From: Archangium sp.
GTDB taxonomy: Bacteria; Myxococcota; Myxococcia; Myxococcales; Myxococcaceae
Assembly: GCA_030681645.1 (NCBI GenBank)
Contig: JAUXRX010000017.1
Coordinates: forward strand, 248,001-312,000
Reading direction: 5' to 3'
Length of the DNA: 64,000 nucleotides
The notes under the pieces were generated by a model. That model worked only from the letters and a program-made list of their open reading frames with translations, was not told the DNA's origin and searched no databases. Each line of letters starts with the position of its first letter. Positions within the stretch are counted from its first letter, which is position 1. This document shows, piece by piece, positions 48,982-58,712 of the stretch. Position numbers and translations under genes: made by a program.

Positions 48982-51900
48982 ATGACGAACGAGACTGAGC
49001 AGTCCGCCGAAGCCCCGAAGAAGTCCGAAGGTTGGGTGCCCGGCGTGGTGGAATCGAAGTGGTACCCGATCTGGAACGAGCGCGGCTATTTCAAGCCCGA
49101 CCCCCACTCGACCAAGCCCGCGTTCTGCATCGTCCTGCCTCCGCCCAACATCACGGGCTCGCTGCACCTCGGTCACGCGCTGACCGCCACCATCCAGGAC
49201 ATCCTGGTGCGGTGGAAGCGCATGAGCGGCTTCAACGTGCTCTGGCTGCCCGGCACCGATCACGCCGGCATCGCCACGCAGATGCTGGTCGAGCGCGAGC
49301 TCCTCAAGACCGAGAAGAAGTCGCGGCACGACTATGGGCGCGAGGAGTTCTTGAAGCGCGTCTGGGCGTGGAAGGAGAAGTACGGGGCGCGCATCGGTGA
49401 GCAGCACCGGGTGCTGGGCGCCTCGCTCGACTGGAGCCGCGAGCGCTTCACCATGGACGCCGGCGTGTCCGAGGCGGTGCAGGAGGTGTTCCTGCGCCTG
49501 CACCAGGAAGGGCTCATCTACCGCGCCAAGAAGCTCATCAACTGGGACCCGCAGCTGCGCACGGCGCTCTCGGATCTCGAGGTGGAGAACGAGGAGCGCA
49601 ACGGCTCGCTGTGGAGCATCGCGTACCCGGTGAAGGACTCGGACGAGAAGCTGGTGGTGGCCACCACCCGCCCCGAGACGATGCTGGGCGACACGGCCGT
49701 GGCCGTGCACTCCGAAGACCCCCGCTACAAGCACCTCATCGGCAAGAAGGTGCTGCTCCCGTTCGTGAACCGGGAGATCCCGATCATCGCCGACGACATC
49801 CTCGTCGACCCGAAGTTCGGCACCGGCGTGGTGAAGGTGACGCCCGCGCACGATCACAACGACTACGCCACCGGGCAGCGCCACAACCTCGAGATGGTGA
49901 ACATCTTCACCGAGACGGCGCACGTGAACGAGAACGGCGGGCCCTACAAGGGGCTCGAGCGCTTCGCCGCGCGCAAGAAGATCCTCGAAGACCTCACCGC
50001 GCTGGGCCTGCTGGTGGAAGAGAAGCCCCACAAGCTGCCCATGGCGCTGAGCCAGCGCACCGGCGTGCCCGTGGAGCCGCGCCTGTCGTGGCAGTGGTAC
50101 GTGAAGGTGCAGCCGCTCGCCGACGAAGCGATCGCCGCGGTGGAGCAGGGGAAGACGAAGTTCGTCCCCGAGTCGTGGACGAACACCTACTTCTCGTGGA
50201 TGCGGAACATCCATGACTGGTGCATCAGCCGCCAGCTCTGGTGGGGCCACCAGATCCCCGCGTGGTACCAGGCGAACCCCGACGGCACGGTGGACTTCGA
50301 GAACGCCCGTGTCGTGGTGTCGAAGACGAAGCCCACCGAGGGCAACTGGGTGCAGGACCCCGACGTGCTGGACACCTGGTTCAGCTCGGCGCTCTGGCCG
50401 TTCTCGACGCTCGGCTGGCCGAACACCGAGTCGCCAGACCTGAAGACCTTCTACCCGAACTCCGTGATGGAGACCGGGCACGACATCATCTTCTTCTGGG
50501 TGGCCCGGATGATGATGATGGGCATCCACTTCATGGGGAAGGTGCCCTTCCACACCGTGTACCTGCACGCGATGGTGCGCGACGAGAAGGGCGAGAAGAT
50601 GTCGAAGACGAAGGGGAACGTGATCGATCCCCTCGACATCATCCAGGGCGCTCCGGCGGCCAACCTGCCCGCGTCGGTGAGGAACAAGTACCCCGACGGG
50701 CTCGAGCCGATGGGCGCCGATGCGCTGCGCTTCACGCTCGCCTCGCTCACCCAGCAGGGGCGGGACATCAAGCTCAGCGTCGAGCGCATCGAGGGCTACA
50801 AGGCGTTCTGCAACAAGCTGTGGAACGCGTCGCGCTTCGCGCTGCAGAACATGGGCGACTTCAAGGTCGACCCGAAGATCTTCGTGAAGGAACGGGCGCT
50901 GTCGCTGGCCGACCGCTGGATCCTCTCGCGCCTCAACGTGTGCATCAACGGCGTGCAGGCCGCGCTCACCGCCTACAACTTCGGCGAGGCGAGCTCGCTG
51001 CTGTACCAGTTCCTCTGGCGCGAGTTCTGCGACTGGTACATCGAGCTGTCCAAGAGCTCGCTGCGCGGCGACGACGAGCACGCCCGCGACTCGACCCGGG
51101 CCGTGCTGGTGTTCTGCCTCGACCAGGTGCTGCGGGCGCTGCACCCGATCATGCCCTTCATCACCGAGGAGCTGTGGCAGCAGCTGCCCATGCAGCGCCC
51201 GGTCGAGTCGATCAGCCTGGCCACGTACCCGACCGAAGATCGTCGCCTGAGCGACCCCGAGGCCGAGGCGCTCATGAAGCCCGTGATCGACGCGATCGAC
51301 GGCATCCGGACCATCCGCGGCGAATCGCTGCTCTCGCCCGCGATCCGCGTCGAGGCGCACATTCAGTCGCCGCACCCGTCTGTGCGCGAGACCCTGCAGC
51401 GGTGCCGCGACTACGTGGTGCAGCTGGCTCGGCTCGCGTCGTTGCACGTGAGCGACCTGGGCGTGAAGCCCCCGCAGGCTGCCGCAGAGATTCGTGCTGA
51501 CATGGAGATCTACGTGCCGCTCGCCGGAATCGTCGACCTCGCCGAAGAGCGCGAGCGCCTCAAGAAGGAGATCGAGAAGGCCGAGAAGGAGATCGTCGGC
51601 ATCGAGGGGCGGCTGAGCAACCCGTCGTTCGTTTCCCGCGCCCCGGCTGAGGTGGTGGCGAAGGACCGCGCGCGGGTGGACGAGCTGCGCAACCGCATCA
51701 GCAAGGTCAGCGACAACATCAAGCGCATCGCGCCGGTCGAGGTGCGCATCGCGGCGCCCGCGCGGGATGGCGCGGTCAACCTGGGCGAGGAGCTGAAGGA
51801 AGAGCTGTCGGGCCTGCGCGTGCAGGAGACCGATCAACAGGTGACCGAGGCGCTGCAGAAGCTGCGGGAGGGCACGAAGGAGGGGCTCACTTCGCGTGAT

Positions 51901-52209
51901 CACACGGACCTCGGCGTCGCCTACATGAGCATGGGCCTGGTCGACGACGCCGTGCGTGAGTTCAACGCCGCGAAGAAGGAGGAGCCGAAGGAGAAAAAGG
52001 CGGCTGCGAAGAAGGCGGCCCCTGTGGCGAAGAAGAAGGCGGCTCCCGCGGCGAAGAAGAAGGCGGCCCCCGCGGCGAAGAAGAAGGCGGCTCCCGCGGC
52101 GAAGAAGAAGGCGGCTCCCGTCGCGAAGAAGAAGGCGGCTCCCGTCGCGAAGAAGAAGGCTCCGGCGAAGAAGCCGGCTCCGAAGCCCAGGGCGAAGAAG
52201 CGTCGTTGA
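48982..52209 (+). CDS. valS: valyl-tRNA synthetase with histone-H1-like Lys/Ala/Pro tail
   Basis: A 1075-residue class Ia synthetase charging tRNA-Val. HIGH-type motif PPPNITGSLHLGHAL, editing domain (TTRPETMLGDTAVAVH, GTGVVKVTPAHDHND), KMSKS-type GEKMSKTKGNVIDP, anticodon-binding helices and a C-terminal coiled coil (LAEERERLKKEIEKAEKEI) are complete. About 120 extra residues follow: a TPR-like segment (TDLGVAYMSMGLVDDAVREF), then a basic AAPAAKKK repeat ending PKPRAKKRR. Most bacterial ValRS stop at the coiled coil (about 880-950). The tail may bind nucleic acid (inference). AAGGG precedes the ATG by 7 bases. Confidence 0.96.
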   Translation: MTNETEQSAEAPKKSEGWVPGVVESKWYPIWNERGYFKPDPHSTKPAFCIVLPPPNITGSLHLGHALTATIQDILVRWKRMSGFNVLWLPGTDHAGIATQMLVERELLKTEKKSRHDYGREEFLKRVWAWKEKYGARIGEQHRVLGASLDWSRERFTMDAGVSEAVQEVFLRLHQEGLIYRAKKLINWDPQLRTALSDLEVENEERNGSLWSIAYPVKDSDEKLVVATTRPETMLGDTAVAVHSEDPRYKHLIGKKVLLPFVNREIPIIADDILVDPKFGTGVVKVTPAHDHNDYATGQRHNLEMVNIFTETAHVNENGGPYKGLERFAARKKILEDLTALGLLVEEKPHKLPMALSQRTGVPVEPRLSWQWYVKVQPLADEAIAAVEQGKTKFVPESWTNTYFSWMRNIHDWCISRQLWWGHQIPAWYQANPDGTVDFENARVVVSKTKPTEGNWVQDPDVLDTWFSSALWPFSTLGWPNTESPDLKTFYPNSVMETGHDIIFFWVARMMMMGIHFMGKVPFHTVYLHAMVRDEKGEKMSKTKGNVIDPLDIIQGAPAANLPASVRNKYPDGLEPMGADALRFTLASLTQQGRDIKLSVERIEGYKAFCNKLWNASRFALQNMGDFKVDPKIFVKERALSLADRWILSRLNVCINGVQAALTAYNFGEASSLLYQFLWREFCDWYIELSKSSLRGDDEHARDSTRAVLVFCLDQVLRALHPIMPFITEELWQQLPMQRPVESISLATYPTEDRRLSDPEAEALMKPVIDAIDGIRTIRGESLLSPAIRVEAHIQSPHPSVRETLQRCRDYVVQLARLASLHVSDLGVKPPQAAAEIRADMEIYVPLAGIVDLAEERERLKKEIEKAEKEIVGIEGRLSNPSFVSRAPAEVVAKDRARVDELRNRISKVSDNIKRIAPVEVRIAAPARDGAVNLGEELKEELSGLRVQETDQQVTEALQKLREGTKEGLTSRDHTDLGVAYMSMGLVDDAVREFNAAKKEEPKEKKAAAKKAAPVAKKKAAPAAKKKAAPAAKKKAAPAAKKKAAPVAKKKAAPVAKKKAPAKKPAPKPRAKKRR
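52015..52158 (+). repeat. six perfect-length 24-base repeats in the valS tail
   Basis: Six consecutive 24-base units (for example GCGGCTCCCGCGGCGAAG followed by AAGAAG) encode AAPAAKKK or AAPVAKKK at 52015, 52039, 52063, 52087, 52111 and 52135. They differ by only a few bases, so the array is young or homogenised and could change copy number. Confidence 0.9.
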
Positions 52210-52213
52210 TTTG

Positions 52214-52248
52214 CCCTCTCCCCGACCCTCTCCCCCGCGGGGAGAGGG
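52214..52248. repeat. dispersed CCCTCTCCCC palindromic repeat
   Basis: A 35-base element: half-arm CCCTCTCCCCGA, then CCCTCTCCCC (52226-52235) pairing with GGGGAGAGGG (52239-52248). It is identical at 34 of 35 positions to the reverse complement of 61654-61688. It lies in the 55-base gap between valS and nadC. Confidence 0.85.
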
Positions 52249-52264
52249 AGACACGAGAACGAGC

Positions 52265-53116
<852 letters not shown>

Positions 53117-53170
53117 TGGATTGGGCGCTTCCTGCGCTCGGTCAACGAAGAGCGAGGTGCTGCCCAGACT

Positions 53171-53875
53171 TCAGCTGAAGGCCATCACGCCATCCTGCAC
53201 GGCGTAGCTGGCGACGGTCTTCCTGCCCCCCGAGTAATCGCGCGTGGGGATCGTCTTGAGCTCCCAGTCGGGCAGCACCAGCGCCGTGAGGCCACGCCCG
53301 AAGACCGCGCCGGTGTCGATGCCCACTGCCCACTGCGTGACGAGCGGCTGGTCGAGCACCGAGTGCCCGAAGATGAGCCGCTCCGGGCCACGCCAGAAGT
53401 TCGTCCAGAACGAGAAGTCGGCCGGCGCCTTCGAGGGCCAGAAGCTCTTCAGGCCAGGCGGCTTGATGTGCTGCACGTGGAGCAGGTGGTTGGGCCGTTG
53501 ATCCTCGAGCGGCACTCCAGGGAAGGCGCCGGCGTGCACGACCGCCGCGCCGAACACGGGCAGGCGGATGAACAGCGGCAGCTTCTCGAAGTACTCGTAG
53601 TGTTTCGGCTCGAGCGCGTCGCGGGTGAAGAGATGGGCGGGCGAGAGCTTCTCGGGGCGGCTGTGCCGCTGCTGCAGGTGCTTCTCTTCGTGGTTGCCCA
53701 GGATGCACTCGTGCCGCATCGCCAGCTCGACGCACTCGCGTGGCTTGGGGCCCCGGTCGACCAGATCACCCGCGAAGATGACGCGATCCGAAGACGTGAC
53801 GTGGAGCGCGTCGAGCAGCTCGACCGTCTCGTCGTAGCAGCCGTGCAGGTCTCCGATGACGATGGTGCGGCTCAT
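53171..53875 (-). CDS. metallophosphoesterase, ApaH/PrpE-like
   Basis: A 234-residue calcineurin-type phosphatase with the full metal-site series: [43 protein letters not shown] and LIFGHSVLD. The compact form resembles diadenosine-tetraphosphatase and protein Ser/Thr phosphatases of the PrpE/ApaH group; the substrate is uncertain. ATG at 53875 (MSRTIVIGD) is used because upstream residues are not conserved-looking. Converges with nadC. Confidence 0.88.
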   Translation of the reverse strand: MSRTIVIGDLHGCYDETVELLDALHVTSSDRVIFAGDLVDRGPKPRECVELAMRHECILGNHEEKHLQQRHSRPEKLSPAHLFTRDALEPKHYEYFEKLPLFIRLPVFGAAVVHAGAFPGVPLEDQRPNHLLHVQHIKPPGLKSFWPSKAPADFSFWTNFWRGPERLIFGHSVLDQPLVTQWAVGIDTGAVFGRGLTALVLPDWELKTIPTRDYSGGRKTVASYAVQDGVMAFS

Positions 53876-54285
53876 GGCGGGTACTCCAACAAAGATGCGC
53901 CCGAGTGGAGAAGCCACGGAATGGCTCGTTCCAAAGACGAGTGCGGGTGCCGTCCCGCGGACACAACCTGATTTTCAGGTTGCCTGGAGTCGAACCAGAG
54001 GGAGCGTGTAGGGCCTCTCCGGCCGGGCGCAAGGTGAAGGGGAGACGCTCTCTCCCGAAGAATGCCGGCACTTGAACCCGAGTGTGAAAGCCGCGATTTC
54101 CGAGCGCGGCGAACCGCGTAGCGTGTAGGGCTTTCCCGGCCGGATTCAGCGACCGTTGAGGGAGAAGACGAGGGCCTCATTTCTTCCTGACGGCCTTTGA
54201 TTCCAGGGGCTTCGAGCCGTCGATTTCCGGTCAGGAATGCCGCTGCCCCCCCGTGTGGGACAGGTATGGTCCCGGGCCTCAGCCC
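53876..54285. other. 410-base gap with tRNA-like and repeated motifs
   Basis: No gene was recognised. The gap contains a perfect 8-bp hairpin CAACCTGA-TTT-TCAGGTTG (53964-53982). Reading leftward it has a T-arm-like GGTTCGACTCC (53996-53986) and a second T-arm-like GGGTTCAAGTGCC near 54080-54065. A diverged direct repeat lies at 54004 and 54121, and a CGCGG-TTCG-CCGCG stem near 54105-54118. No full cloverleaf could be folded. Promoters for the flanking divergent genes must also lie here, but none stands out. Confidence 0.45.
54004..54143. repeat. 23-base direct repeat, 117 bases apart
   Basis: GCGTGTAGGGCCTCTCC plus GGCCGG at 54004-54026 and GCGTGTAGGGCTTTCCC plus GGCCGG at 54121-54143 agree at 20 of 23 positions. 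Each is preceded within about 15 bases by CGAACC. They look like two diverged copies of a unit of about 117 bases. Confidence 0.6.
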
Positions 54286-54957
54286 ATGCTCAACGACGAC
54301 GAGTTGTTCGCAGACATCGCCAGGCGCAAGGCGCTTGGCCAGGACTACAAACGCCCTCTGGGTGAACTGGTGTTCCGGTGGCGTGATGCCTCGACCACCG
54401 TCATCCGCCGGGTGCAGGGCGCGTTCATGAGGGGTTCCCCCGACGACGCCGACGAGATCTTCCAGGACGCCGTCGCCAAGTTCATGGCCAAGGGGCTGGA
54501 TCAGTTTCGTGGCGTCTCGGAGCAGGTGCCTGGAAAAGCCGCCTCGCCCAAGACCTTCTTCCTGCGCATCGTGAAGCACTGCGCGATCGACCGGTACCGC
54601 CGCCAGCGTGAGGAGCTCGACTCGGGCCACGGCGTCGGGGAGGACGGCGACGAGCCCGAAGTCAGCTTGCCCGAGGCCAATCGGTCCATCGCTGAAGCGA
54701 AGGCGCTGGCTGAACAGCAGGAAGCCCACGGCGAGTACTGGCTCGCCTGGGAGCGGCTCAAGGAAGAGCACCCCAACGAAGCCGCTGCGTGGGATCTGTA
54801 CCACCACCAGGATCTCGATGATCACGAGGAGGTCGCTCGTGCCCTCGGCATCACCGTCGTCAACTCGTACAAGCGTGTCAGCCGCGCGCAAGCGTGGCTG
54901 AAGCTCTACATCCTCGAAGCGCGCAAGCGCGACGAGGGCCCGAAAGAGGAGTCTTGA
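54286..54957 (+). CDS. sigma-70-family (ECF-like) RNA polymerase sigma factor
   Basis: A 223-residue protein. Region 2 is recognisable: DADEIFQDAVAKFM, then SPKTFFLRIVKHCAIDRYRRQREE, the -10-binding and core-binding helices. The C-terminus has a helix-turn-helix-like stretch (EEVARALGITVVNSYKRVSRA) in the place of region 4, but more diverged than usual. ATG 54286 is preferred over GTG 54253. The stop is 2 bases before the next ATG, so it is co-translated with an unknown 394-residue protein, which may be its partner or target (inference). Confidence 0.7.
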   Translation: MLNDDELFADIARRKALGQDYKRPLGELVFRWRDASTTVIRRVQGAFMRGSPDDADEIFQDAVAKFMAKGLDQFRGVSEQVPGKAASPKTFFLRIVKHCAIDRYRRQREELDSGHGVGEDGDEPEVSLPEANRSIAEAKALAEQQEAHGEYWLAWERLKEEHPNEAAAWDLYHHQDLDDHEEVARALGITVVNSYKRVSRAQAWLKLYILEARKRDEGPKEES

Positions 54958-54959
54958 AC

Positions 54960-56144
54960 ATGGTCCCGTCTGCCCCCACGAAGTACGCCGCCCGCCTCAC
55001 CGAGCTCGAAGCGCTGCACCACGAGCTCGAGACAGGAAAACGGCCGGGCGATGGGGCGGTGGTGGTGGGGTTGCTGCTCGAGGCCGCGGGCGACGTGCTC
55101 CGCAGAAAGTCGGCCCTCGGCGTCTCGCCCGCGAGCGTGACGAAGCCGCTGGCCTCGATTCCCGAGCTGGCGCTGCGCTCGTGGGGTGACGGCGTGCAGG
55201 TCGCCGAGCTCGCCCAGCGGCTCAAGCGCGCCGCCAGCCAGGCCGTCGAGTCCGCCATCCCCGACAGCGTCGAAGACGGGGAAGCGATGGCGAAGTGGGC
55301 GGTGCAGGATCTCCAGGCCCGCGACCGCCTCGAATCTGCGCTGGTCGCGCTCGAGACCCTGGGCGGTACCGGGCGGGGCGACGCGAAGTCGCTGGCCGCG
55401 AGGTTGCGGAGCGCGATCGGCAAGGTCGATCGCGACTGTCGCGCCGGCGTCGCCAGCCTCACCGCCCTCAATGACGCACGCAGGGCCGAGGCGGCGTTGA
55501 TTGACCAGGAGTTCCGCGGGCAGGCCTGGTGGTTCTCGGAACGAACGGGCATCGACGACGACCAGTTGGTGAAGGTGCTGGGCGGTGAGGTGAAGGGCTC
55601 GATGCCAGCGGAGTTCAAGAGCGCGAATACCGAGGTCACCCGCAAGCGCGGCCGCCCGGTGAGCTTCGACGACCTCCTCCGCTTCGATCTCGGCCTCTCG
55701 AGCCCCGGTGAAAAAGAGGTGATTCGGCTGCAAGCCGACGCAGATCCAGAGCTGAAGTTGTCGCTGGCCGCCATGGACGCCGCCGAGGCCGCCATCGCTG
55801 AAGAGACGCAAGACGAAGTGGCCGCACCGAAGCCTGCTCCCGTGAACCTCCCGGTCGAGCGCTCCAGCAACCCCGAGATCATCGAAGAAAGAGCCGAGTT
55901 CAAGGTCCTGCTCTTCCGCACGAAGAAGAACGTCCAGGTGGTGGTTCAACCCCACCGGCTGGATCGCCTGGCGGCCGCCGCGGTCTATCGGAGCGACGAG
56001 CCCGACCGCCCGTTTCCCTCCGCGCCCGGAGACATGGGGCTCCACTTCGAGCTTGGCGCCCCCGAGCGGCTGGTGGGCGTGCTCGCAAAGATCGTGGTGA
56101 AGCTGGTCGACGGTCAGACCCACGCGTTCGAGGTCCGGTTGTGA
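54960..56144 (+). CDS. uncharacterised protein coupled to the sigma-like factor
   Basis: A 394-residue soluble protein I do not recognise. The N-terminal 180 residues are mostly helical (TELEALHHELETGKR, GLLLEAAGDVLRRK, VAELAQRLKRAASQAVES, RDRLESALVALETLGG). The middle has WWFSERTGIDDDQLVKVLGG. The C-terminal 80 residues are strand-rich (FKVLLFRTKKNVQVVVQPHRL, HFELGAPERLVGVLAKIVVKL). No signal peptide, membrane segment or Cys-rich anti-sigma zinc motif is visible. GAGGAG lies 10 bases upstream. Its stop overlaps the cutA start (GTGA). Confidence 0.8.
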   Translation: MVPSAPTKYAARLTELEALHHELETGKRPGDGAVVVGLLLEAAGDVLRRKSALGVSPASVTKPLASIPELALRSWGDGVQVAELAQRLKRAASQAVESAIPDSVEDGEAMAKWAVQDLQARDRLESALVALETLGGTGRGDAKSLAARLRSAIGKVDRDCRAGVASLTALNDARRAEAALIDQEFRGQAWWFSERTGIDDDQLVKVLGGEVKGSMPAEFKSANTEVTRKRGRPVSFDDLLRFDLGLSSPGEKEVIRLQADADPELKLSLAAMDAAEAAIAEETQDEVAAPKPAPVNLPVERSSNPEIIEERAEFKVLLFRTKKNVQVVVQPHRLDRLAAAAVYRSDEPDRPFPSAPGDMGLHFELGAPERLVGVLAKIVVKLVDGQTHAFEVRL

Positions 56145-56479
56145 CCACGGGCCCCTCGGCTCCGCTCGGGACCGGGATCGCCGTCGTCCTGGTGACGGCC
56201 CCCAACGAAGAGAACGCCGCGCTGATCGCCCGCACCCTCGTGGAAGAAGGGCTGATCGTCTGCGCCAACCTCGTGCCCGGGGTGCGCAGCATCTACCGCT
56301 GGGAAGGCGCCGTGGCTGACGAGCGTGAGGTGCTGATGGTGCTCAAGGCGCCGGCGGCGGGCTACCAGGCGCTGCAAGCCCGCATTCTCTCGCTGCACCC
56401 CTACACCGTCCCCGAAGTGCTCCGCCTCGACGTTCCCGAGGGATCTCCCGCATATGTCCAGTGGGTCTTGAGCGCGTGA
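56141..56479 (+). CDS. cutA: CutA1 divalent-ion tolerance protein
   Basis: A 112-residue protein of the CutA1 family, small trimeric ferredoxin-like proteins linked to copper tolerance; the exact role is debated. VLVTAPNEENAALIARTLVE, LIVCANLVPGVRSIYRWEG, EVLMVLKAP and HPYTVPEVLRLDVPEGSPAY follow the family consensus from end to end. GTG start overlaps the preceding stop, giving a three-gene coupled set with the sigma-like factor. Confidence 0.93.
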   Translation: MTTGPSAPLGTGIAVVLVTAPNEENAALIARTLVEEGLIVCANLVPGVRSIYRWEGAVADEREVLMVLKAPAAGYQALQARILSLHPYTVPEVLRLDVPEGSPAYVQWVLSA

Positions 56480-56504
56480 CGCGGGTGGTGGTTGAGTCCC
56501 GACC

Positions 56505-58607
56505 ATGCTGCCGGGTTCGGCGGCTGGTGGGGGGGCCACCAGCTACCTCAAAGATGTGATGTCGGTTGACGCTGCCAGGCGTCGACGCACGGCCGTGCGC
56601 GTGGGGATCTTCCTGGGCCTCGCCGGAATTCCCGTCTTCATCCAGATGCTGCTGACCCAGGCGCCGGTGCATAGGCTGCCGATCGCCGCGCTGGTGCTGG
56701 TGCTCACGTTGATGGGGCCGGCGGCGGCGTGGCTGGCGCACTCGGGGCGCGGCACGGCGGCGGGGCTCTGGCTCTGCGCGGTGCCCAGCGTCGGCGCGGT
56801 GATCTCGGTCTGGCTCTCGCAGCAGATAGGGGCGGCCCCCTTCTACGTGGGGGTGGGCGTGGTGGTGGCCCTGGCCACGCTCGAGGGCAGGGCGCTGCGG
56901 CTGGCCCTGGTGGGCACGGTGGCGTGCGTGATCTCGATGGCGGTGATCGCCACGCAGGTCGAGCTCCGCGAGAGCGTCCTCTCACAGGTGGTGCTCAGCG
57001 CGGTGGTGGCGGTGGTGCTGATGGCGGTGATGGCCGGCCTGCACGCCCGCGCCTTCCAGCGCACGCTCGGGGAGGTCGCGGCCCACCAGACCCACGCCGC
57101 CGAGCTCGAGGCGCGCTACCGGCTGATCGCCGAGAACACGATGGACCTGGTGGCCCTGGTCGACGCGGCCAACACCGTCGTCTACGCCAGTGATTCCTTT
57201 CGCCGGGTGCTGGGCGTCGATCCCACCGGGGGCACCGCCGGCGCGGCGCTGGTCGACGACCCCGACTCGAGCGCGCTGGAGACGGTGTTGTCGCTGGCCC
57301 GGGCCGGGCAGGTGGCGCGCAGCGAGGTGCGCCGCCGCCGCGCCGACGGCACCACCGGCCGCTTCGAGTGCGTCGTCTCTCCGGTGGCCGAGGGGGGGCT
57401 CATTCTCTGCGTGGCCCGCGACGTCACCGCCGAGCGCGCGATGGTCGCCGAGCTGGAGCACGCCAAGAAGATGGAGGCGCTCGGCCGCTTCGCCGGCAGC
57501 ATCGCGCACGACTTCAACAACCTGCTCTCGGTGATGAGGGCCTGCACCACGCTGGCCGCCCAGTCGGTGCCGCGCGACAGCAGCACGCAGGCCGAGCTCA
57601 ACGACGTGCAGGAGGCGATCTCCCGGGCCAGCGGGCTCACCTCCCAGCTCCTGGCGTTCAGCCGGCGTGACGTGGTGCTTCCCACCCGCGTCGAGGTCGG
57701 CCCGCTGCTGCTGCGCGCCAGCGAGCTGGCTCAGCGCCTGGTGGGCGAGGCGATCAAGGTCGAGCTCGAGGTGCCGCCCGACGTGTGGGCGCTCTGGAGC
57801 GGCCCTTCGCAGCTCGATCAGATCGTGATGAACCTGGCCGCCAACGCGCGCGACGCGATGCCCCTGGGCGGCACCCTGCGGCTGTCTGCTCGCAACGCTC
57901 CGGGCTCCATCGTGGGTGATGCGGTGCTCCTCTCGTTCGCCGACACCGGCACCGGCATGTCAGCCGAGACGCGGTCGCACCTCTTCGAGCCCTTCTTCAC
58001 CACCAAGGCGCCGGGCATCGGCACGGGCCTGGGGCTGGCGACGGTCTTCGGCGTGGTGAAGGCGCTGGGCGGGGTGATCGAGGTCGAGAGCGAGCTGGGG
58101 AAGGGCACCGACTTCCGCATCTGGCTGCCACGCGCGCTGGAGGGCGTCGACGCGATCGCTCCGGCGTTGAGTCCGCCGCGCCGGCAGCGCCGCCCCAACG
58201 AGGCGACCGTGCTGGTGGTCGACGACGATGCCGACGTGAGATCGCTGATGGTGCGGCTGATCGCCCACGAGGGCTTCCAGGTGCTGCCGGCCGCCAACGC
58301 CGAGCAGGCGATGGCGCTCTCGCTGAGCCTCTCCGAGCTGCCGGTGCTGGTGACCGACGTGCTGCTGCCCGGGCAGGACGGGCTGTGGCTGGCGCAGCGG
58401 CTGCTGGATCGCTTCCCCTCGATGCGGGTGGTGCTCGTGTCGGGCTTCGCGCCTGACCCCCTCGCCGCGGCGCGGCTGGTGTCGCAGGGCGCGCGCTTCG
58501 TGCAGAAGCCGTTCCGGCCGGGCGCGCTGGTGCACGCGGTGCGCGAGTGCCTGGGCATTCCCCCGCCCGCGCCCGTGCCGTCGGTCAGGCCCGAGCAGGC
58601 GAGCTGA
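56505..58607 (+). CDS. hybrid sensor histidine kinase (membrane-PAS-HK-REC)
   Basis: A 700-residue protein. About five membrane helices (about 30-185; IFLGLAGIPVFIQMLL, ALVLVLTLMGPAAAWLA) lead to a PAS domain (about 200-310; RYRLIAENTMDLVALVDAAN). The HisKA phospho-His motif is GSIAHDFNNLLSVM (about 332-345). The ATPase domain has NLAANARDAM, FADTGTGMS and GIGTGLGLATVFGVVKALGG. The C-terminal receiver (about 565-685) has VLVVDDDADV, phospho-Asp in LVTDVLLPGQDG and Lys in VQKPFRPG. All catalytic boxes are intact. ATG 56559 is an alternative start. Signal and output are unknown. Confidence 0.92.
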   Translation: MLPGSAAGGGATSYLKDVMSVDAARRRRTAVRVGIFLGLAGIPVFIQMLLTQAPVHRLPIAALVLVLTLMGPAAAWLAHSGRGTAAGLWLCAVPSVGAVISVWLSQQIGAAPFYVGVGVVVALATLEGRALRLALVGTVACVISMAVIATQVELRESVLSQVVLSAVVAVVLMAVMAGLHARAFQRTLGEVAAHQTHAAELEARYRLIAENTMDLVALVDAANTVVYASDSFRRVLGVDPTGGTAGAALVDDPDSSALETVLSLARAGQVARSEVRRRRADGTTGRFECVVSPVAEGGLILCVARDVTAERAMVAELEHAKKMEALGRFAGSIAHDFNNLLSVMRACTTLAAQSVPRDSSTQAELNDVQEAISRASGLTSQLLAFSRRDVVLPTRVEVGPLLLRASELAQRLVGEAIKVELEVPPDVWALWSGPSQLDQIVMNLAANARDAMPLGGTLRLSARNAPGSIVGDAVLLSFADTGTGMSAETRSHLFEPFFTTKAPGIGTGLGLATVFGVVKALGGVIEVESELGKGTDFRIWLPRALEGVDAIAPALSPPRRQRRPNEATVLVVDDDADVRSLMVRLIAHEGFQVLPAANAEQAMALSLSLSELPVLVTDVLLPGQDGLWLAQRLLDRFPSMRVVLVSGFAPDPLAAARLVSQGARFVQKPFRPGALVHAVRECLGIPPPAPVPSVRPEQAS

Positions 58608-58712
58608 GTCCACGGCGGCGGAGTGGTGGCTGGCTGCCGGTCGAGTCGATCCGGTCACTTGAAGCGGCACCGAGAGTGCACCGCAGCGTGGCTCCCCACA
58701 CCTGGAGCTGCC

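Noticed and set aside
53964..53982. Hairpin CAACCTGA-TTT-TCAGGTTG as a tRNA-Phe anticodon arm
   Set aside because: GAAAA resembles a Phe anticodon loop, but the symmetric 8-bp stem does not leave a 7-base loop with the required pyrimidine-T before the anticodon.
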